Positions 1 through 7,489 of a stretch of 15,344 bases of DNA are shown here, in pieces. The DNA comes from an uncultured Planctomycetales bacterium (GTDB lineage: Bacteria; Planctomycetota; Planctomycetia; Isosphaerales; Isosphaeraceae), in the NCBI GenBank assembly GCA_937907525.1, contig CALCIB010000127.1:1-15344 (forward strand). Reading direction: 5' to 3'. A model generated the notes under the pieces. That model saw nothing but the letters and a program-made list of their open reading frames with translations, did not search any database and had not been told where the DNA came from. The stretch's first letter is position 1. Every line of letters begins with the position of its first letter. A program made the translations under genes and the position numbers.

Positions 1-3
1 TTG

Positions 4-59
4 CCTTGAGGGAGAAGGTGGCCCGAAGGGCCGGATGAGGGGTCGACCGGCGTCGCGTC
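4..59 (+). repeat. Dispersed palindromic repeat, copy 1
   Basis: This copy contains the core GGTGGCCCGAAGGGCCGGAT, whose centre GGCCCGAAGGGCC can fold as a short hairpin, followed by GAGGGG. By eye, bases 4-59 match the reverse complement of 5945-6000 without a mismatch over 56 bases, and flanking bases diverge at once. An inverted, slightly shorter copy lies at 101-146. The family resembles REP/MITE-like intergenic repeats. No coding function is suggested. Confidence 0.8.
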
Positions 60-100
60 TCGGGGAAGACCCTGGATTCCAAAGGCTCCCGGTTTCGCCA

Positions 101-146
101 CCCCTCATCCGGCCTTCGGCCACCTTCTCCCTCAAGGGGAGAAGGC
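101..146 (-). repeat. Dispersed palindromic repeat, copy 2 (inverted relative to copy 1)
   Basis: The sequence reads CCCCTCATCCGGCCTTCGGC and continues into CACCTTCTCCCTCAAGGGGA then GAAGG. It is the reverse complement of copy 1 with one GC pair lost from the central stem. A second hairpin, CCTTCTCCC-tcaa-GGGGAGAAGG, lies at 123-145. Copies 1 and 2 face each other across about 58 bases of unremarkable sequence, a head-to-head arrangement typical of REP-like pairs. Confidence 0.75.
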
Positions 147-237
147 CGTTTGGCGACGGCTCGCGAGGGTCGCGGCGCTTCGGAAGGAGCGTCGGGTCGG
201 GATGACGCAAACCCGGGGCGCCTCCGAAGCGCGACGA

Positions 238-282
238 CCCTCACCCGGCCCTTCGGGCCACCCTCTCCCGGCGGGAGAGGGG
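238..282 (-). repeat. Dispersed palindromic repeat, copy 3 (diverged)
   Basis: This is a diverged copy (CCCTCACCCGGCCCTTCGGG, then CCACCCTCTCCCGGCGGGAG). It shows the same CCCTC - CCGGCCCTTCGGGCC - CCTCTCCC order as the other minus-oriented copies. The hairpin CTCCCGGCGGGAG forms its right half. It ends just upstream of the presumed promoter of the BlaI-type gene, so it could influence transcription there, but that is inference. Confidence 0.65.
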
Positions 283-298
283 ACGGCGCGTCCGGACC

Positions 299-328
299 TT
301 GACATCTACGTTTTGTCTAGTACGATGT
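299..328 (+). promoter_or_regulatory. Putative promoter and operator of the BlaI-type gene
   Basis: TTGACA at 299-304 is a perfect -35 box. After 16 bases TACGAT at 321-326 matches four of six -10 positions. An inverted repeat, ACATC at 302-306 and GATGT at 324-328 with 17 bases between, overlaps both boxes. BlaI/MecI repressors are known to bind dyads over their own promoters, so autorepression is plausible. The dyad is not a consensus BlaI site. The region is noticeably richer in A+T than its surroundings. Confidence 0.45.
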
Positions 329-397
329 GAAACGTTGATACTTCTCAATCAGTACGTCCCGCCCGCGAGACGCGGGCCGACCCCCCCGGAGGCCGCC

Positions 398-808
398 ATG
401 TCCGACGTCCCGCCGACGCCGAGGGAGCTGGAGGCGCTGAAGGTCCTGTGGCGCAAGGGGCCCGCGACGGCGCGCGAGGTCCACGAGGCGATCGGCGCCG
501 GGGAGGAGGGGCTGGCGTACACCACGGTCCTGAGCCTCTTGCAGACGATGGAGCGCAAGGGGCTGGCGGGCCACGAGCCCGCGGGGAGGGCGCACGCCTA
601 CTTCGCCAAGGTCCGCCGCGACGCCGTCCTCGGCCGCCTCGCCGCCGACTTCCTGGACCTGGCCTTCGACGGCTCGCTGGCCGAGTGCGTCGCGCTGGCC
701 CTCCAGGCCCGCAAGCCCGACGCCGCCGAGTTGGACGCGATCGAGCAAGCGATCGCCGCGGCCCGCGAGGCCGCCCGCCCTCGCGGACGGAAGAAGGGCC
801 GGGGATGA
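398..808 (+). CDS. BlaI/MecI/CopY family transcriptional repressor
   Basis: The 136-residue protein belongs to the Penicillinase_R (BlaI/MecI) winged-helix family, dimeric repressors best known from beta-lactamase and copper control. The family pattern is visible: TPRELEALKVLW at residues 6-17, the helix-turn-helix region around KGPATAREVHEAI, then AYTTVLSLLQTMERKGL and the wing GRAHAYFAK. The C-terminal half (RDAVLGRLAADFLDLAFDGS) fits the dimerisation region, and the tail is basic. The start at 398 is chosen because GGAGG lies at 388-392, five bases upstream; the longer reading to 299 would use an ATG-less TTG start inside the promoter. In this family the repressor is usually followed by an M56 sensor peptidase gene (BlaR1-like). 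None is present, as a secreted beta-helix gene comes next after 128 bases. Its target is unknown. Confidence 0.88.
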   Translation: MSDVPPTPRELEALKVLWRKGPATAREVHEAIGAGEEGLAYTTVLSLLQTMERKGLAGHEPAGRAHAYFAKVRRDAVLGRLAADFLDLAFDGSLAECVALALQARKPDAAELDAIEQAIAAAREAARPRGRKKGRG

Positions 809-936
809 TCGACGAGTTCGAGACGCGGCCCCGCCGGGGCCTATGGGCGGCGGTCGGGGCGCGTTAGAGTCGCGGCGACGGCCGTCCCGCGCCGACGGAG
901 GCGCGGGGTGGGCCGTCCGCGATGGAGGACGTCCCG

Positions 937-3579
937 ATGACTCTTCGCCGAATCGTTCCGACGGTCCTGACGATCTGGCTCGCCGCGACCCCCGCGGGGG
1001 CCCAGACCGACGTGGTTCACGTCGCCCCCGACGGGCCGGTCGCCTCGCTCCGGCAGGCGCGCGACCGCGTCCGGGAGCTTCGCGAGGGGGAGCGGAAGCC
1101 CGTCACGATCCGCTTCGCCGCCGGGACCTACCGCGTCGCCGAGCCGGTCGTCTTCGAGCCCCGGGACGGCGCCGCGACCTACGAGGCCGAGCCCGGCGCG
1201 ACGGTCGTCATCGACGGCGGCCGGGAGATCCAGGGCTTCTCCGTCACCCCCGACGGCCTCTGGACCGCCAAAATTCCCGACGCCGCCGCCGGCGGCAAGC
1301 CGTTCGAACAGCTTTACGTCAACGGCCGCCGCGCCGTCCGGGCGCGGACCCCGAACGAGGGATATCTTTACATTCGCAAGCAACTGGCCGCGGGCGAGGC
1401 CGTCCCGGGCAAGCCCGGCCAGGACCTTCGCCGCGGGTTCGTCGCCGACCGCGACGACCTGAAGGCGTTCGCGGGGCTCTCCCCCGACCAGCTCAAGGAC
1501 GCCAACGTCGTCGTTTATCACTCGTGGGAGGTCTCGCGGCATCGCGTCGAGTCGATCGACCCGGCCGCCGGTAACGTCGTCCTCACCGGCCCGGCCCCGT
1601 GGGCGTTCCTCAACTGGGGGTCCAACCAGCGCTATCACGTCGAGAACGTCCGCTCGGCCCTCGACCAACCCGGCGAGTGGTTCCTCGACCGCGACGGAAC
1701 CTTGCTTTACAAGCCGCTCCCCGGCGAGGACGTCGCCAAGGCCCAGGTGGTCGCGCCCGTCGCCGAGGCGTTCCTGACGATCCAGGGCGATCCCGACGCG
1801 GGAAAGCTCGTGGAGGACCTGGCGTTCCGCGGCCTGACCTTCCGGCACTCGGCCTACGCGCTGCCGCCGCAAGGCCACGCCGACGGCCAGGCCGAGGTGA
1901 CCGTCCCGTCCGTCGTCACCGTCGACGGAGCCAGGCGCGTGGAATTGAAGGACTGTCGAATCGAGCATACCGGCTCCCACGGCGTCTGGTTCCGCCGCGG
2001 CTGCTCGGACTGCAAGGTCGAGCGCTGCGCCCTCACGGACCTAGGCGCGGGGGGCGTCCGGATCGGCGAGACCTCCATGCCCGCCAAACCCGAACACGAC
2101 ACCGGCCACGTCACGGTCGACGACTGCATCATCCGAGGTTACGGCCAGTTGCACCCCGGCGCGATCGGCGTCTGGATCGGCCAGTCGAGTGATAATAAAA
2201 TCACCCACAACGACATCGCCGACGGCTTCTACACCGCCGTCTCCGTGGGCTGGTCGTGGGGATACGCCCCGACGAATTGCAAACGGAACGCGATCGAATA
2301 CAACCGCCTGCACCACATCGGCCGCAACGTCCTCAGCGACATGGGGGGCGTCTACACCCTGGGACTCTCCGAGGGGACCACCGTAAGCCACAACGTCATC
2401 CACGACGTCGACTCGTTCAACAAGTCCGGCGCGGGGGGCTGGGGGTTGTACAACGACGAGGGCTCCACCGGCATCGTCCAGGAGGGGAACCTCGTCTGGA
2501 ACACCACCACGGGAAGCTACCACCAGCACTACGGCCGCGAGAACGTCGTCCGCAACAACATCCTGGCGTTCAGCAAGTACGGCCAGATCATGCGGAGTCG
2601 GATCGAGGACCACCTCTCGTTCACCGTCGAGAAGAACGTCGTGATCTGGGAGGGCGGCCCGCTTCTGACCGGCCAGTGGACCGACCGCAAGGGTTTCTTC
2701 CGTCTGGACTCGAATCTCTATTACGAAGCCTCCGGCGCGAAGGTGGAATTCCCCGGCGGCCTGTCCCTGGACCAGTGGCGGAGGGAGACCGGCCAGGACG
2801 TGTACTCGAAGATCGCCGATCCCAAATTCGCGGACGCGGAGAACCACGACTTCCGACTGAAGCCGGACAGCCCCGCCTTCGCCCTGGGATTCCAGGAGTT
2901 CGACCCCTCCAGGGCCGGCGTCCGGGGCTCCGGCGCCTGGCGGGCCGAGGCCCACGCCCCCCTGCCCGCCTCCACCCCCGCGCCGGAGCCGCCGCCGTTG
3001 GCGACGTCGGAGGATTTCGAGTCGGTCGCGCCGGGCGTCCATGGGCCGGAGTTCGCGTCGCTGTCCCACGGCGGCCGTCCCGAGTTGGTGGTCGTCACCG
3101 AGGAGACCGCGGCGTCGGGACGGCGGAGTTTGAAGATCGCCGACGCGGCCGAGTTGAAAAACGGGTTCGACCCGCACTTTTTCTATTCGCCGGCGTACAA
3201 GCGGGGTCTGGCGACCTGTTCGTTCGCGATCCGCCTGGAACCGGGGGCCGTCTTTTACCACGAATGGCGCGACCGCGCGAGCCCGTATCGGGTCGGCCCG
3301 AGCCTCTGGTTCCGCGACGGCGAGCTGATCGTCGACGGTCAGGCCCCGGTGGACGTTCCGACCGGGAAATGGCTGCGGGTGAAGGTGGAGTCGCGACTGA
3401 AGGGAGACCGCCCGACGTGGAGCCTCGCCGTCGAGATCCCAGGCGCGAAGGCCGTGAACCTCAAGGGCCTGCCCGTGTCCAAGGGGTGGAAGTCGGTCGA
3501 CTGGGTCGGCTTCGTCAGCCCCGCCGAACGCCCGACGACCGTCTACCTGGACGACCTGGACCTGAACGTGAAGCCGTGA
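937..3579 (+). CDS. Secreted right-handed parallel beta-helix protein with C-terminal jelly-roll-like domain (possible glycoside hydrolase)
   Basis: The 880-residue protein starts with a signal peptide (hydrophobic stretch about residues 7-20, likely cleavage after AGA at 22). Residues 27-150 carry the pectate-lyase-like entry motif (HVAPDGPVASLRQARDRVRE, AGTYR, FEQLYVNGRRAVRARTPN) found in large beta-helix carbohydrate-active proteins. Beta-helix coils run from about 290 to 600, with many Asn-rich turns (DNKITHNDI, TTVSHNVIHD, ENVVRNNIL). Acidic residues D468 and D507/E508 (WGLYNDEGS) are conserved-looking candidates for catalysis. A Pro-rich linker at 675-690 leads to a LamG/jelly-roll-like domain at 692-880. 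The layout resembles beta-helix glycoside hydrolases such as GH141 or GH120, but the substrate cannot be read. The start at 937 is favoured over 922 by GGAGG at 924-928, eight bases upstream. Confidence 0.85.
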   Translation: MTLRRIVPTVLTIWLAATPAGAQTDVVHVAPDGPVASLRQARDRVRELREGERKPVTIRFAAGTYRVAEPVVFEPRDGAATYEAEPGATVVIDGGREIQGFSVTPDGLWTAKIPDAAAGGKPFEQLYVNGRRAVRARTPNEGYLYIRKQLAAGEAVPGKPGQDLRRGFVADRDDLKAFAGLSPDQLKDANVVVYHSWEVSRHRVESIDPAAGNVVLTGPAPWAFLNWGSNQRYHVENVRSALDQPGEWFLDRDGTLLYKPLPGEDVAKAQVVAPVAEAFLTIQGDPDAGKLVEDLAFRGLTFRHSAYALPPQGHADGQAEVTVPSVVTVDGARRVELKDCRIEHTGSHGVWFRRGCSDCKVERCALTDLGAGGVRIGETSMPAKPEHDTGHVTVDDCIIRGYGQLHPGAIGVWIGQSSDNKITHNDIADGFYTAVSVGWSWGYAPTNCKRNAIEYNRLHHIGRNVLSDMGGVYTLGLSEGTTVSHNVIHDVDSFNKSGAGGWGLYNDEGSTGIVQEGNLVWNTTTGSYHQHYGRENVVRNNILAFSKYGQIMRSRIEDHLSFTVEKNVVIWEGGPLLTGQWTDRKGFFRLDSNLYYEASGAKVEFPGGLSLDQWRRETGQDVYSKIADPKFADAENHDFRLKPDSPAFALGFQEFDPSRAGVRGSGAWRAEAHAPLPASTPAPEPPPLATSEDFESVAPGVHGPEFASLSHGGRPELVVVTEETAASGRRSLKIADAAELKNGFDPHFFYSPAYKRGLATCSFAIRLEPGAVFYHEWRDRASPYRVGPSLWFRDGELIVDGQAPVDVPTGKWLRVKVESRLKGDRPTWSLAVEIPGAKAVNLKGLPVSKGWKSVDWVGFVSPAERPTTVYLDDLDLNVKP

Positions 3580-3626
3580 CCGGGCGGCGCGGCCCGAATC
3601 CCGAGGGAAATAAGAAATAAGCCGAA

Positions 3627-3645
3627 GCCGCGAAAAAAAAGCGGC
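3627..3645 (+). terminator. Weak hairpin after the beta-helix gene
   Basis: GCCGC at 3627-3631 and GCGGC at 3641-3645 flank an A-rich loop (gaaaaaaaa). The hairpin lies 48 bases after the stop codon and has no T tract on the plus strand, so it is at best a weak transcription end. Read on the minus strand the loop is T-rich. Confidence 0.2.
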
Positions 3646-3662
3646 GCGGGGTCCGGGCCGAC

Positions 3663-3691
3663 TTGTAACGGTCGCGTCGAATCGGTATGTT
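3663..3691 (+). promoter_or_regulatory. Possible promoter of the small secreted protein gene
   Basis: TTGTAA at 3663-3668 and TATGTT at 3686-3691 are separated by 17 bases, with four of six matches to consensus in each box. The site lies in a locally A+T-richer stretch about 100 bases upstream of the start at 3791. Planctomycete promoters are poorly defined, so this is tentative. Confidence 0.3.
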
Positions 3692-3790
3692 GCCTTACGA
3701 TCCATGATTTTATCGGGTCGCGGGCGTCGTCCCGGATTGGTAATTCGGAGTGGTCGCGGGAGTTTGACGATCGTCGTCAAGGGGTGCGTG

Positions 3791-4201
3791 ATGTCGTCTT
3801 CAGCCGTCAACCGCGGGCGCGGGCCGGGAGCGTGGGTCGTCCTCGCGCTTCTGGGCTGGCTGTCGCTCGCGACGGGGGCGAGGGCGCATTGCGGATCCTG
3901 GGCGACGTCGGCCGCCGCGACGCGCGATCCGACCGCGGGCCTGGAGGTGGCGGCGCTTTTGGGCGCCGTCGAGGACGACCCCTCGCCGACTTGCCGCGGC
4001 CCCTATTGCTCGCGATCCGAGCCCACGCCACTGCCCGGCCGGGTCGCGGAATCGCTCGCCAACCCCGGCGACGCCCTGGCCGTCGTCGCGGCCCTCCCCG
4101 CCGTTCCCTCCTCGTCCGGGCGGCCTCGCGTCCTCGACGAGGCGCTCCCCTCCCCTCGCGCGGTTTCCGGAGTCTTCCACCCCCCTCGACGTCGCTTCTG
4201 A
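3791..4201 (+). CDS. Small secreted Cys-containing protein, function unknown
   Basis: The 136-residue protein is not a family I recognise. It begins with a long signal peptide: a basic N-region ending near residue 10, a hydrophobic core GAWVVLALLGWLSLATG, and a likely cut after ARA at about residue 32. The mature part starts HCGSWA and has three cysteines: C34 and the pair in TCRGPYCS. The rest is rich in Ala, Pro and Ser and ends in PPRRRF. Third codon positions are strongly G/C in this frame, which supports coding over the overlapping frames. The start at 3791 follows AAGGGG at 3779-3784 with six bases of spacing. A 42-residue membrane peptide gene follows 75 bases downstream and may be co-transcribed. 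Three cysteines allow at most one internal disulphide. Confidence 0.65.
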   Translation: MSSSAVNRGRGPGAWVVLALLGWLSLATGARAHCGSWATSAAATRDPTAGLEVAALLGAVEDDPSPTCRGPYCSRSEPTPLPGRVAESLANPGDALAVVAALPAVPSSSGRPRVLDEALPSPRAVSGVFHPPRRRF

Positions 4202-4276
4202 TCGAGCCGTCCGCCTCACGCCTCCCACTCACTCCGCGCGCCGCGAGCGCGTCGCGCGGCCTCGAGGAGACCGATC

Positions 4277-4405
4277 ATGAAGAACGCGATGAATCCTGGT
4301 TCGTTCGAAGCCGCCCTGACCACCGCCGACGACGTCGTAACCCGCCTGGGTACCCTGGCCGTCCTCTGCGGCTGCCTGCTGGCCCTTGTCTTCGTGATGT
4401 TCTGA
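4277..4405 (+). CDS. 42-residue single-span membrane peptide
   Basis: ATG at 4277 is preceded by GAGGAG at 4264-4269 with seven bases of spacing, a strong ribosome binding site for so short a reading frame. The peptide begins MKNAMNPGSFEAALTTADDV and ends in a hydrophobic segment at residues 24-42 (LGTLAVLCGCLLALVFVMF) with a Cys-Gly-Cys motif in the membrane span. The N-terminal half is polar with acidic residues, so one transmembrane helix at the extreme C-terminus is the simplest reading (tail-anchored-like). Codon use is G/C at most third positions. It lies 75 bases after the small secreted protein gene and just before a hairpin, so the two small genes probably share a transcript. Function unknown. 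Confidence 0.6.
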   Translation: MKNAMNPGSFEAALTTADDVVTRLGTLAVLCGCLLALVFVMF

Positions 4406-4428
4406 TTCCGGCCGCTTCCCTCTTACTT

Positions 4429-4476
4429 GGAAGCGCCTTCGAGACCCCGCGGCCTCGGCGGCGCTTTCCAGGTTTT
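4429..4476 (+). terminator. Probable intrinsic terminator of the two small genes
   Basis: GGAAGCGCC at 4429-4437 pairs with GGCGCTTTCC at 4460-4469 (one bulged T). Inside it CGAG at 4440-4443 pairs with CTCG at 4454-4457. The hairpin is followed by AGGTTTT (TTTT at 4473-4476). It begins 24 bases after the stop of the 42-residue peptide and ends before the ribosome binding site of the HEAT-repeat gene. The T run is short, hence moderate confidence. Confidence 0.45.
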
Positions 4477-4522
4477 CCGCCGAACCGGGCGGGGGCGTCG
4501 ATGCAAACCGGAGGGACGCCGC

Positions 4523-5914
4523 ATGTTGGAACGTCTGGATGACGCGCCCTGGGCGGAGATCGAACACGCCTATGGAACGGCCGAGGACGTGCCGGATCTC
4601 CTCCGGGCGCTGCTCGACCCGGACGAGGAGGTTCGCGAGGAGGCCCTGGAGGAGTTGTACGGCAACGTCTTCCACCAGGGGACGCGGTTCCCGGCGGCGG
4701 CTTACGTCGTCCCCTTCCTCATTGAGATGTGCGCGAGCCCGGACGTTCCCGACCGGGGCGCGCTGCTTCGCTACTGGGGAAGTTTGATAACCGGATTCTT
4801 CTCCGTCCGGGAGCGACCGACCTGGGGCGACGGGGAGCAAGCCTACCTCGACGGCGGGCCCGTGGAGGCCGACGACGACGGTTGCGCGGAGGTCCTTCAC
4901 CGCGTCTACCGGGAGTCGCTCAAGGGGCGCGGGCTGCTTCCGGACCTGCTGATCGACGCGGACCCCGCCGTCCGCGCGGGCGCGGCCTGGGTGGTGGCCT
5001 GCCTGCCGACGGTCGCGGGGGAATCGGTCCCGGCGCTTACGGCCCGGCTGAACGTCGAGCCCTCGGAATGGGTCCGCGCGGCGATCGCGTTCGCGCTGGG
5101 CGAACTCGGGGCCGCGGGGCCGTTGCGCCGCGCGCTGGCCGAAGAGCAGTCGGCCGCCGTCCGCTGCATGGCGGCCTGCGAGTTGGCCCGGATCGAACCG
5201 TCGGACGACTTGATCGAGCCGCTTTTGCGATTCGTCGCCGAGCCGATCGAGGGTTACGCGAACGTCCCCGGCGCCGGGGGCGAATCGGCGGGCGACGCGG
5301 CGTTCGCCATTTCCCTGCTCTCTCCGGATGCCCGCCGCGCGGCGATCCCCGCGCTGTTCGACCGGCTCGGCCGGACGCGCTCGTTCGACACCATGCCGCT
5401 GGTGGAGTCGATCCTCTCCGCCGCGTTCCCGCCGCGCCCGGATCGCGTCGAGACGTTGACCGATCTTCAACGCGACGTCCTCGCCCGCCTGGTGGACGTC
5501 GAGGAACACTGGTCGATCGGCAATCTCCATTGGGTCTTCGAGTCGCGCGGGCTGCCGTCGAATCGCAAGGCGTGCGCCCGCCTCGTCGGGGTCAAGGTCG
5601 CTCGCGACGAGGCGCTGGACGACTTAAGGTTCGCGCTGGCTCACGCCGAGATGGGGACGGGGTTCTTCGGCAAGGCGAGGGAAGGGATCCTCAAGGCGCT
5701 GGAGGCCGACCCCGCCGTCTTCGAGCGCGCCCCGGCCTCGGCCGAAAGCTGGCTCTTGTGCGCCCGGGCGTTCGCGGAGACGGAGCCCGACCGCGCGCTC
5801 GACGCCTTTCGCCGGGCCGTGGCGATCGACCCGGCCGTCGCGAACCGGATCGAACGGACGGGGCCGCTGATGGACCTTCTGAAAAAGGAAGGCGACGACC
5901 TTCCCCCCTCCTGA
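4523..5914 (+). CDS. HEAT-repeat protein with TPR-like C-terminus
   Basis: The 463-residue protein is predicted to be cytoplasmic, with no signal peptide. The N-terminal region (WAEIEHAYGTAEDVPDLLRA, then HQGTRFPAAAYVVPFLIEM at residues 51-69) is typical of a bacterial HEAT-repeat family of unknown role. Helical repeats follow, for example DADPAVRAGAAWVVACLP, EPSEWVRAAIAFALGELG and EEQSAAVRCMAACELARIE at roughly 150-250. The last 90 residues (AREGILKALEADPAVFE, ESWLLCARAFAE, PDRALDAFRRAVAIDP) look like TPR helices. HEAT and TPR arrays bind other proteins, so an adaptor or immunity-like role is possible but unproven. The start at 4523 is set by GGAGGG at 4510-4515, seven bases upstream; an in-frame TTG at 4427 would overlap the preceding hairpin. 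The neighbouring genes do not suggest a partner. Confidence 0.82.
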   Translation: MLERLDDAPWAEIEHAYGTAEDVPDLLRALLDPDEEVREEALEELYGNVFHQGTRFPAAAYVVPFLIEMCASPDVPDRGALLRYWGSLITGFFSVRERPTWGDGEQAYLDGGPVEADDDGCAEVLHRVYRESLKGRGLLPDLLIDADPAVRAGAAWVVACLPTVAGESVPALTARLNVEPSEWVRAAIAFALGELGAAGPLRRALAEEQSAAVRCMAACELARIEPSDDLIEPLLRFVAEPIEGYANVPGAGGESAGDAAFAISLLSPDARRAAIPALFDRLGRTRSFDTMPLVESILSAAFPPRPDRVETLTDLQRDVLARLVDVEEHWSIGNLHWVFESRGLPSNRKACARLVGVKVARDEALDDLRFALAHAEMGTGFFGKAREGILKALEADPAVFERAPASAESWLLCARAFAETEPDRALDAFRRAVAIDPAVANRIERTGPLMDLLKKEGDDLPPS

Positions 5915-5944
5915 CGCCCCGTCGAAAGCCATCGCGGACAAGCG

Positions 5945-6009
5945 GACGCGACGCCGGTCGACCCCTCATCCGGCCCTTCGGGCCACCTTCTCCCTCAAGG
6001 GGAGAAGGC
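5945..6009 (-). repeat. Dispersed palindromic repeat, copy 4
   Basis: This copy fills the gap between the convergent HEAT-repeat and DUF1080 genes. Bases 5945-6000 are the exact reverse complement of 4-59. A hairpin CCTTCTCCC-tcaa-GGGGAGAAGG follows at 5987-6008. Its place between two converging genes means it could act as a bidirectional transcription end, as REP-type elements sometimes do; that is inference. Confidence 0.8.
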
Positions 6010-6034
6010 GGGGATCGTCGTTTGCGCGTCGATA

Positions 6035-6844
6035 TCAGCTTTCCTTGTCCATCGGCCGGACCCAGATGTTGCGGAAGCGGACGGGGTTGCCGTGGTCTTG
6101 CAGGAGGATGGGGCCCTTGGGGCCGTGCTTCTGGTAGCGGCCGAGGTCGCGGAAGGCGACGGAGCCGTAGATCTCGGCGTGGTTCTGGACGACCACGCCG
6201 TTGACCAGCACGGTGACGTAGGCCGGGATCTCGACCGAGCCGTCGTCCTTGAATTTGGGGGCGGTGAAGAGGATGTCGTAGCTCTGCCACTCGCCGGGGG
6301 GGCGCAGGGCGTTGACCAGCGGCGGGTGCTGGCCGTAGACGGCGCCGGCGTGGCCGTCGGCGTAGGTGGGGTTGTCGTAGTTGTCGAGGACCTGGATCTC
6401 GTAGCGGCCGAAGATCAACACGCCGCTGTTGCCGCGGCCCTGGTCGTTCCCTTTCGGCGGGTTGGGGGCGGCCCACTCGATATGGATCTGGGCGTCGCCG
6501 AACTCCTCGCGGGAGATCAAGGAGCCCGAGCCCCCCTTGGCGACGATGACGCCGTCCTTGACGTTCCAGGTCGGGTCGCCGTGGTCGCCGCGCCACTGCG
6601 AGAGGTCCTTGCCGTCGAAGAGGACGACGGCGTCGGCGGGGGCGTCGCCGAGTTTTTCGCCGGGTTTGACGACCGGCGGGTGGGGTCGGTCGGCGTCGTG
6701 GACGCGCCACTTGCCGCCGGGGAGGAACGGCGTGTCCTTGTAGCCGGGCTTGTGATCGTCGGCGAGCATGGCGAGGCAGTTCAGGGCCGAGGCCCCCGCG
6801 GCGAGCGTCGCGGCGAGGGCGAACAAGAGGCGGCGGGTCGTCAT
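6035..6844 (-). CDS. Secreted DUF1080 (3-keto-disaccharide hydrolase-type) protein
   Basis: The 269-residue protein has an N-terminal signal peptide (MTTRRLLFALAATLAAGASA, hydrophobic to about residue 27). It then carries a DUF1080/LamG-like concanavalin fold expanded in planctomycetes. Family features are visible: VLFDGKDLSQWRG at residues 74-86, WNVKDGVIVAKGGSGSLIS at 93-111, GNSGVLIFGRYEIQVLDNYD at 138-157, GEWQSYDILFTAP at 184-196 and the ending VRFRNIWVRP. Some members hydrolyse 3-ketoglycosides, and many have no tested activity. The start at 6844 is supported by GGAG six bases upstream on the minus strand. The gene lies at the downstream edge of the accessory island, 138 bases after the B1 stop, and appears intact. 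Confidence 0.88.
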   Translation of the reverse strand: MTTRRLLFALAATLAAGASALNCLAMLADDHKPGYKDTPFLPGGKWRVHDADRPHPPVVKPGEKLGDAPADAVVLFDGKDLSQWRGDHGDPTWNVKDGVIVAKGGSGSLISREEFGDAQIHIEWAAPNPPKGNDQGRGNSGVLIFGRYEIQVLDNYDNPTYADGHAGAVYGQHPPLVNALRPPGEWQSYDILFTAPKFKDDGSVEIPAYVTVLVNGVVVQNHAEIYGSVAFRDLGRYQKHGPKGPILLQDHGNPVRFRNIWVRPMDKES

Positions 6845-6982
6845 GGCGGACTCCGGGCGGTTGGAACAAGCGCCGATCGAAGGCGGTCTCGACGTCTTTT
6901 CGAGGATCGTCGATCCCGCCCCGCCCCACAACCCCCCGCCGAGTCCGGCCGCGGACGGGCTTCTTTCGCGAAGGATCTCGAA

Positions 6983-7489
6983 TCAAGCGTAAATCGGAAA
7001 CCTGTCGACGGCGACCTCGATGACTTTCAAGAATCGCCGGCCGGGCGTCGTTCCGACGAGTCGATTCCAAAAGCTGAACTCGTACCGGGCCGGGTAGTTG
7101 GCCGGGGCGTCGTGAGGCCAGGGATACTCGGGGTTCGGACCGTCGCCGGCCAGGGCGGGGGCGAGCCGCTCCAACTCGTGAGCCAGAGGGGTGGCCGCTC
7201 GAATCCAGTGGTGGAGCTGAACGAAGGTGCGAAACCCCAGGGCCGACGCCAGAACCGCGCGCCGCTCGTTCTCGACGAGGCCGAGCCCCCTCAAGAAGTT
7301 GACGAAGCCCGCGTGCTTCCTCGGTGGGGGCGAACCGGAGCGCCAAAGGTACGCCTTGGCGAGCTTCTCGGCGATCATCTGGAGATAGTGGAGTTGGTGG
7401 CACGGTTCGACGCCGGCCTCGCGGAGCAGATTGAAGACGTGAAGGTCGGAGCGGGCCTGCTCCCACCGGATCTCCTGGTGGGAATTCAC
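6983..7489 (-). CDS. B1: HEPN-like protein of the duplicated A-B unit
   Basis: The 168-residue protein is not a family I can name with certainty. The first 70 residues look like a HEPN helical domain: WEQARSDLHVFNLL, then CHQLHYLQMIAEKLAKAY at about 30-47, then RKHAG near 59. HEPN proteins are often RNases or nucleotidyltransferase partners in toxin-antitoxin systems, but the usual R-x4-6-H motif is not evident. The C-terminal part has a Pro/Trp-rich block (GDGPNPEYPWPHDAP) followed by a short aromatic region and IEVAVDRFPIYA. The start is GTG at 7489, sharing four bases with the stop of A1, so translation is probably coupled. By a hand alignment without gaps about 101 of 168 residues match B2, which has exactly the same length. 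Confidence 0.72.
   Translation of the reverse strand: MNSHQEIRWEQARSDLHVFNLLREAGVEPCHQLHYLQMIAEKLAKAYLWRSGSPPPRKHAGFVNFLRGLGLVENERRAVLASALGFRTFVQLHHWIRAATPLAHELERLAPALAGDGPNPEYPWPHDAPANYPARYEFSFWNRLVGTTPGRRFLKVIEVAVDRFPIYA

Noticed and set aside
1..146. Inverted copies 1 and 2 as the ends of a mobile element
   Set aside because: Only about 58 bases lie between them, with no gene, and the same repeat occurs elsewhere in the window. A REP-like repeat pair is the simpler reading.
2041..3810. Long open frame on the minus strand opposite the beta-helix gene
   Set aside because: Arg/Gly/Val-rich translation without domain features, lying opposite a gene with signal peptide, beta-helix repeats and a ribosome binding site. 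It is a high-GC shadow.
5691..7466. 591-codon minus-strand frame spanning DUF1080 and B1
   Set aside because: It crosses several better-supported genes in another frame and is dominated by Arg and Pro.
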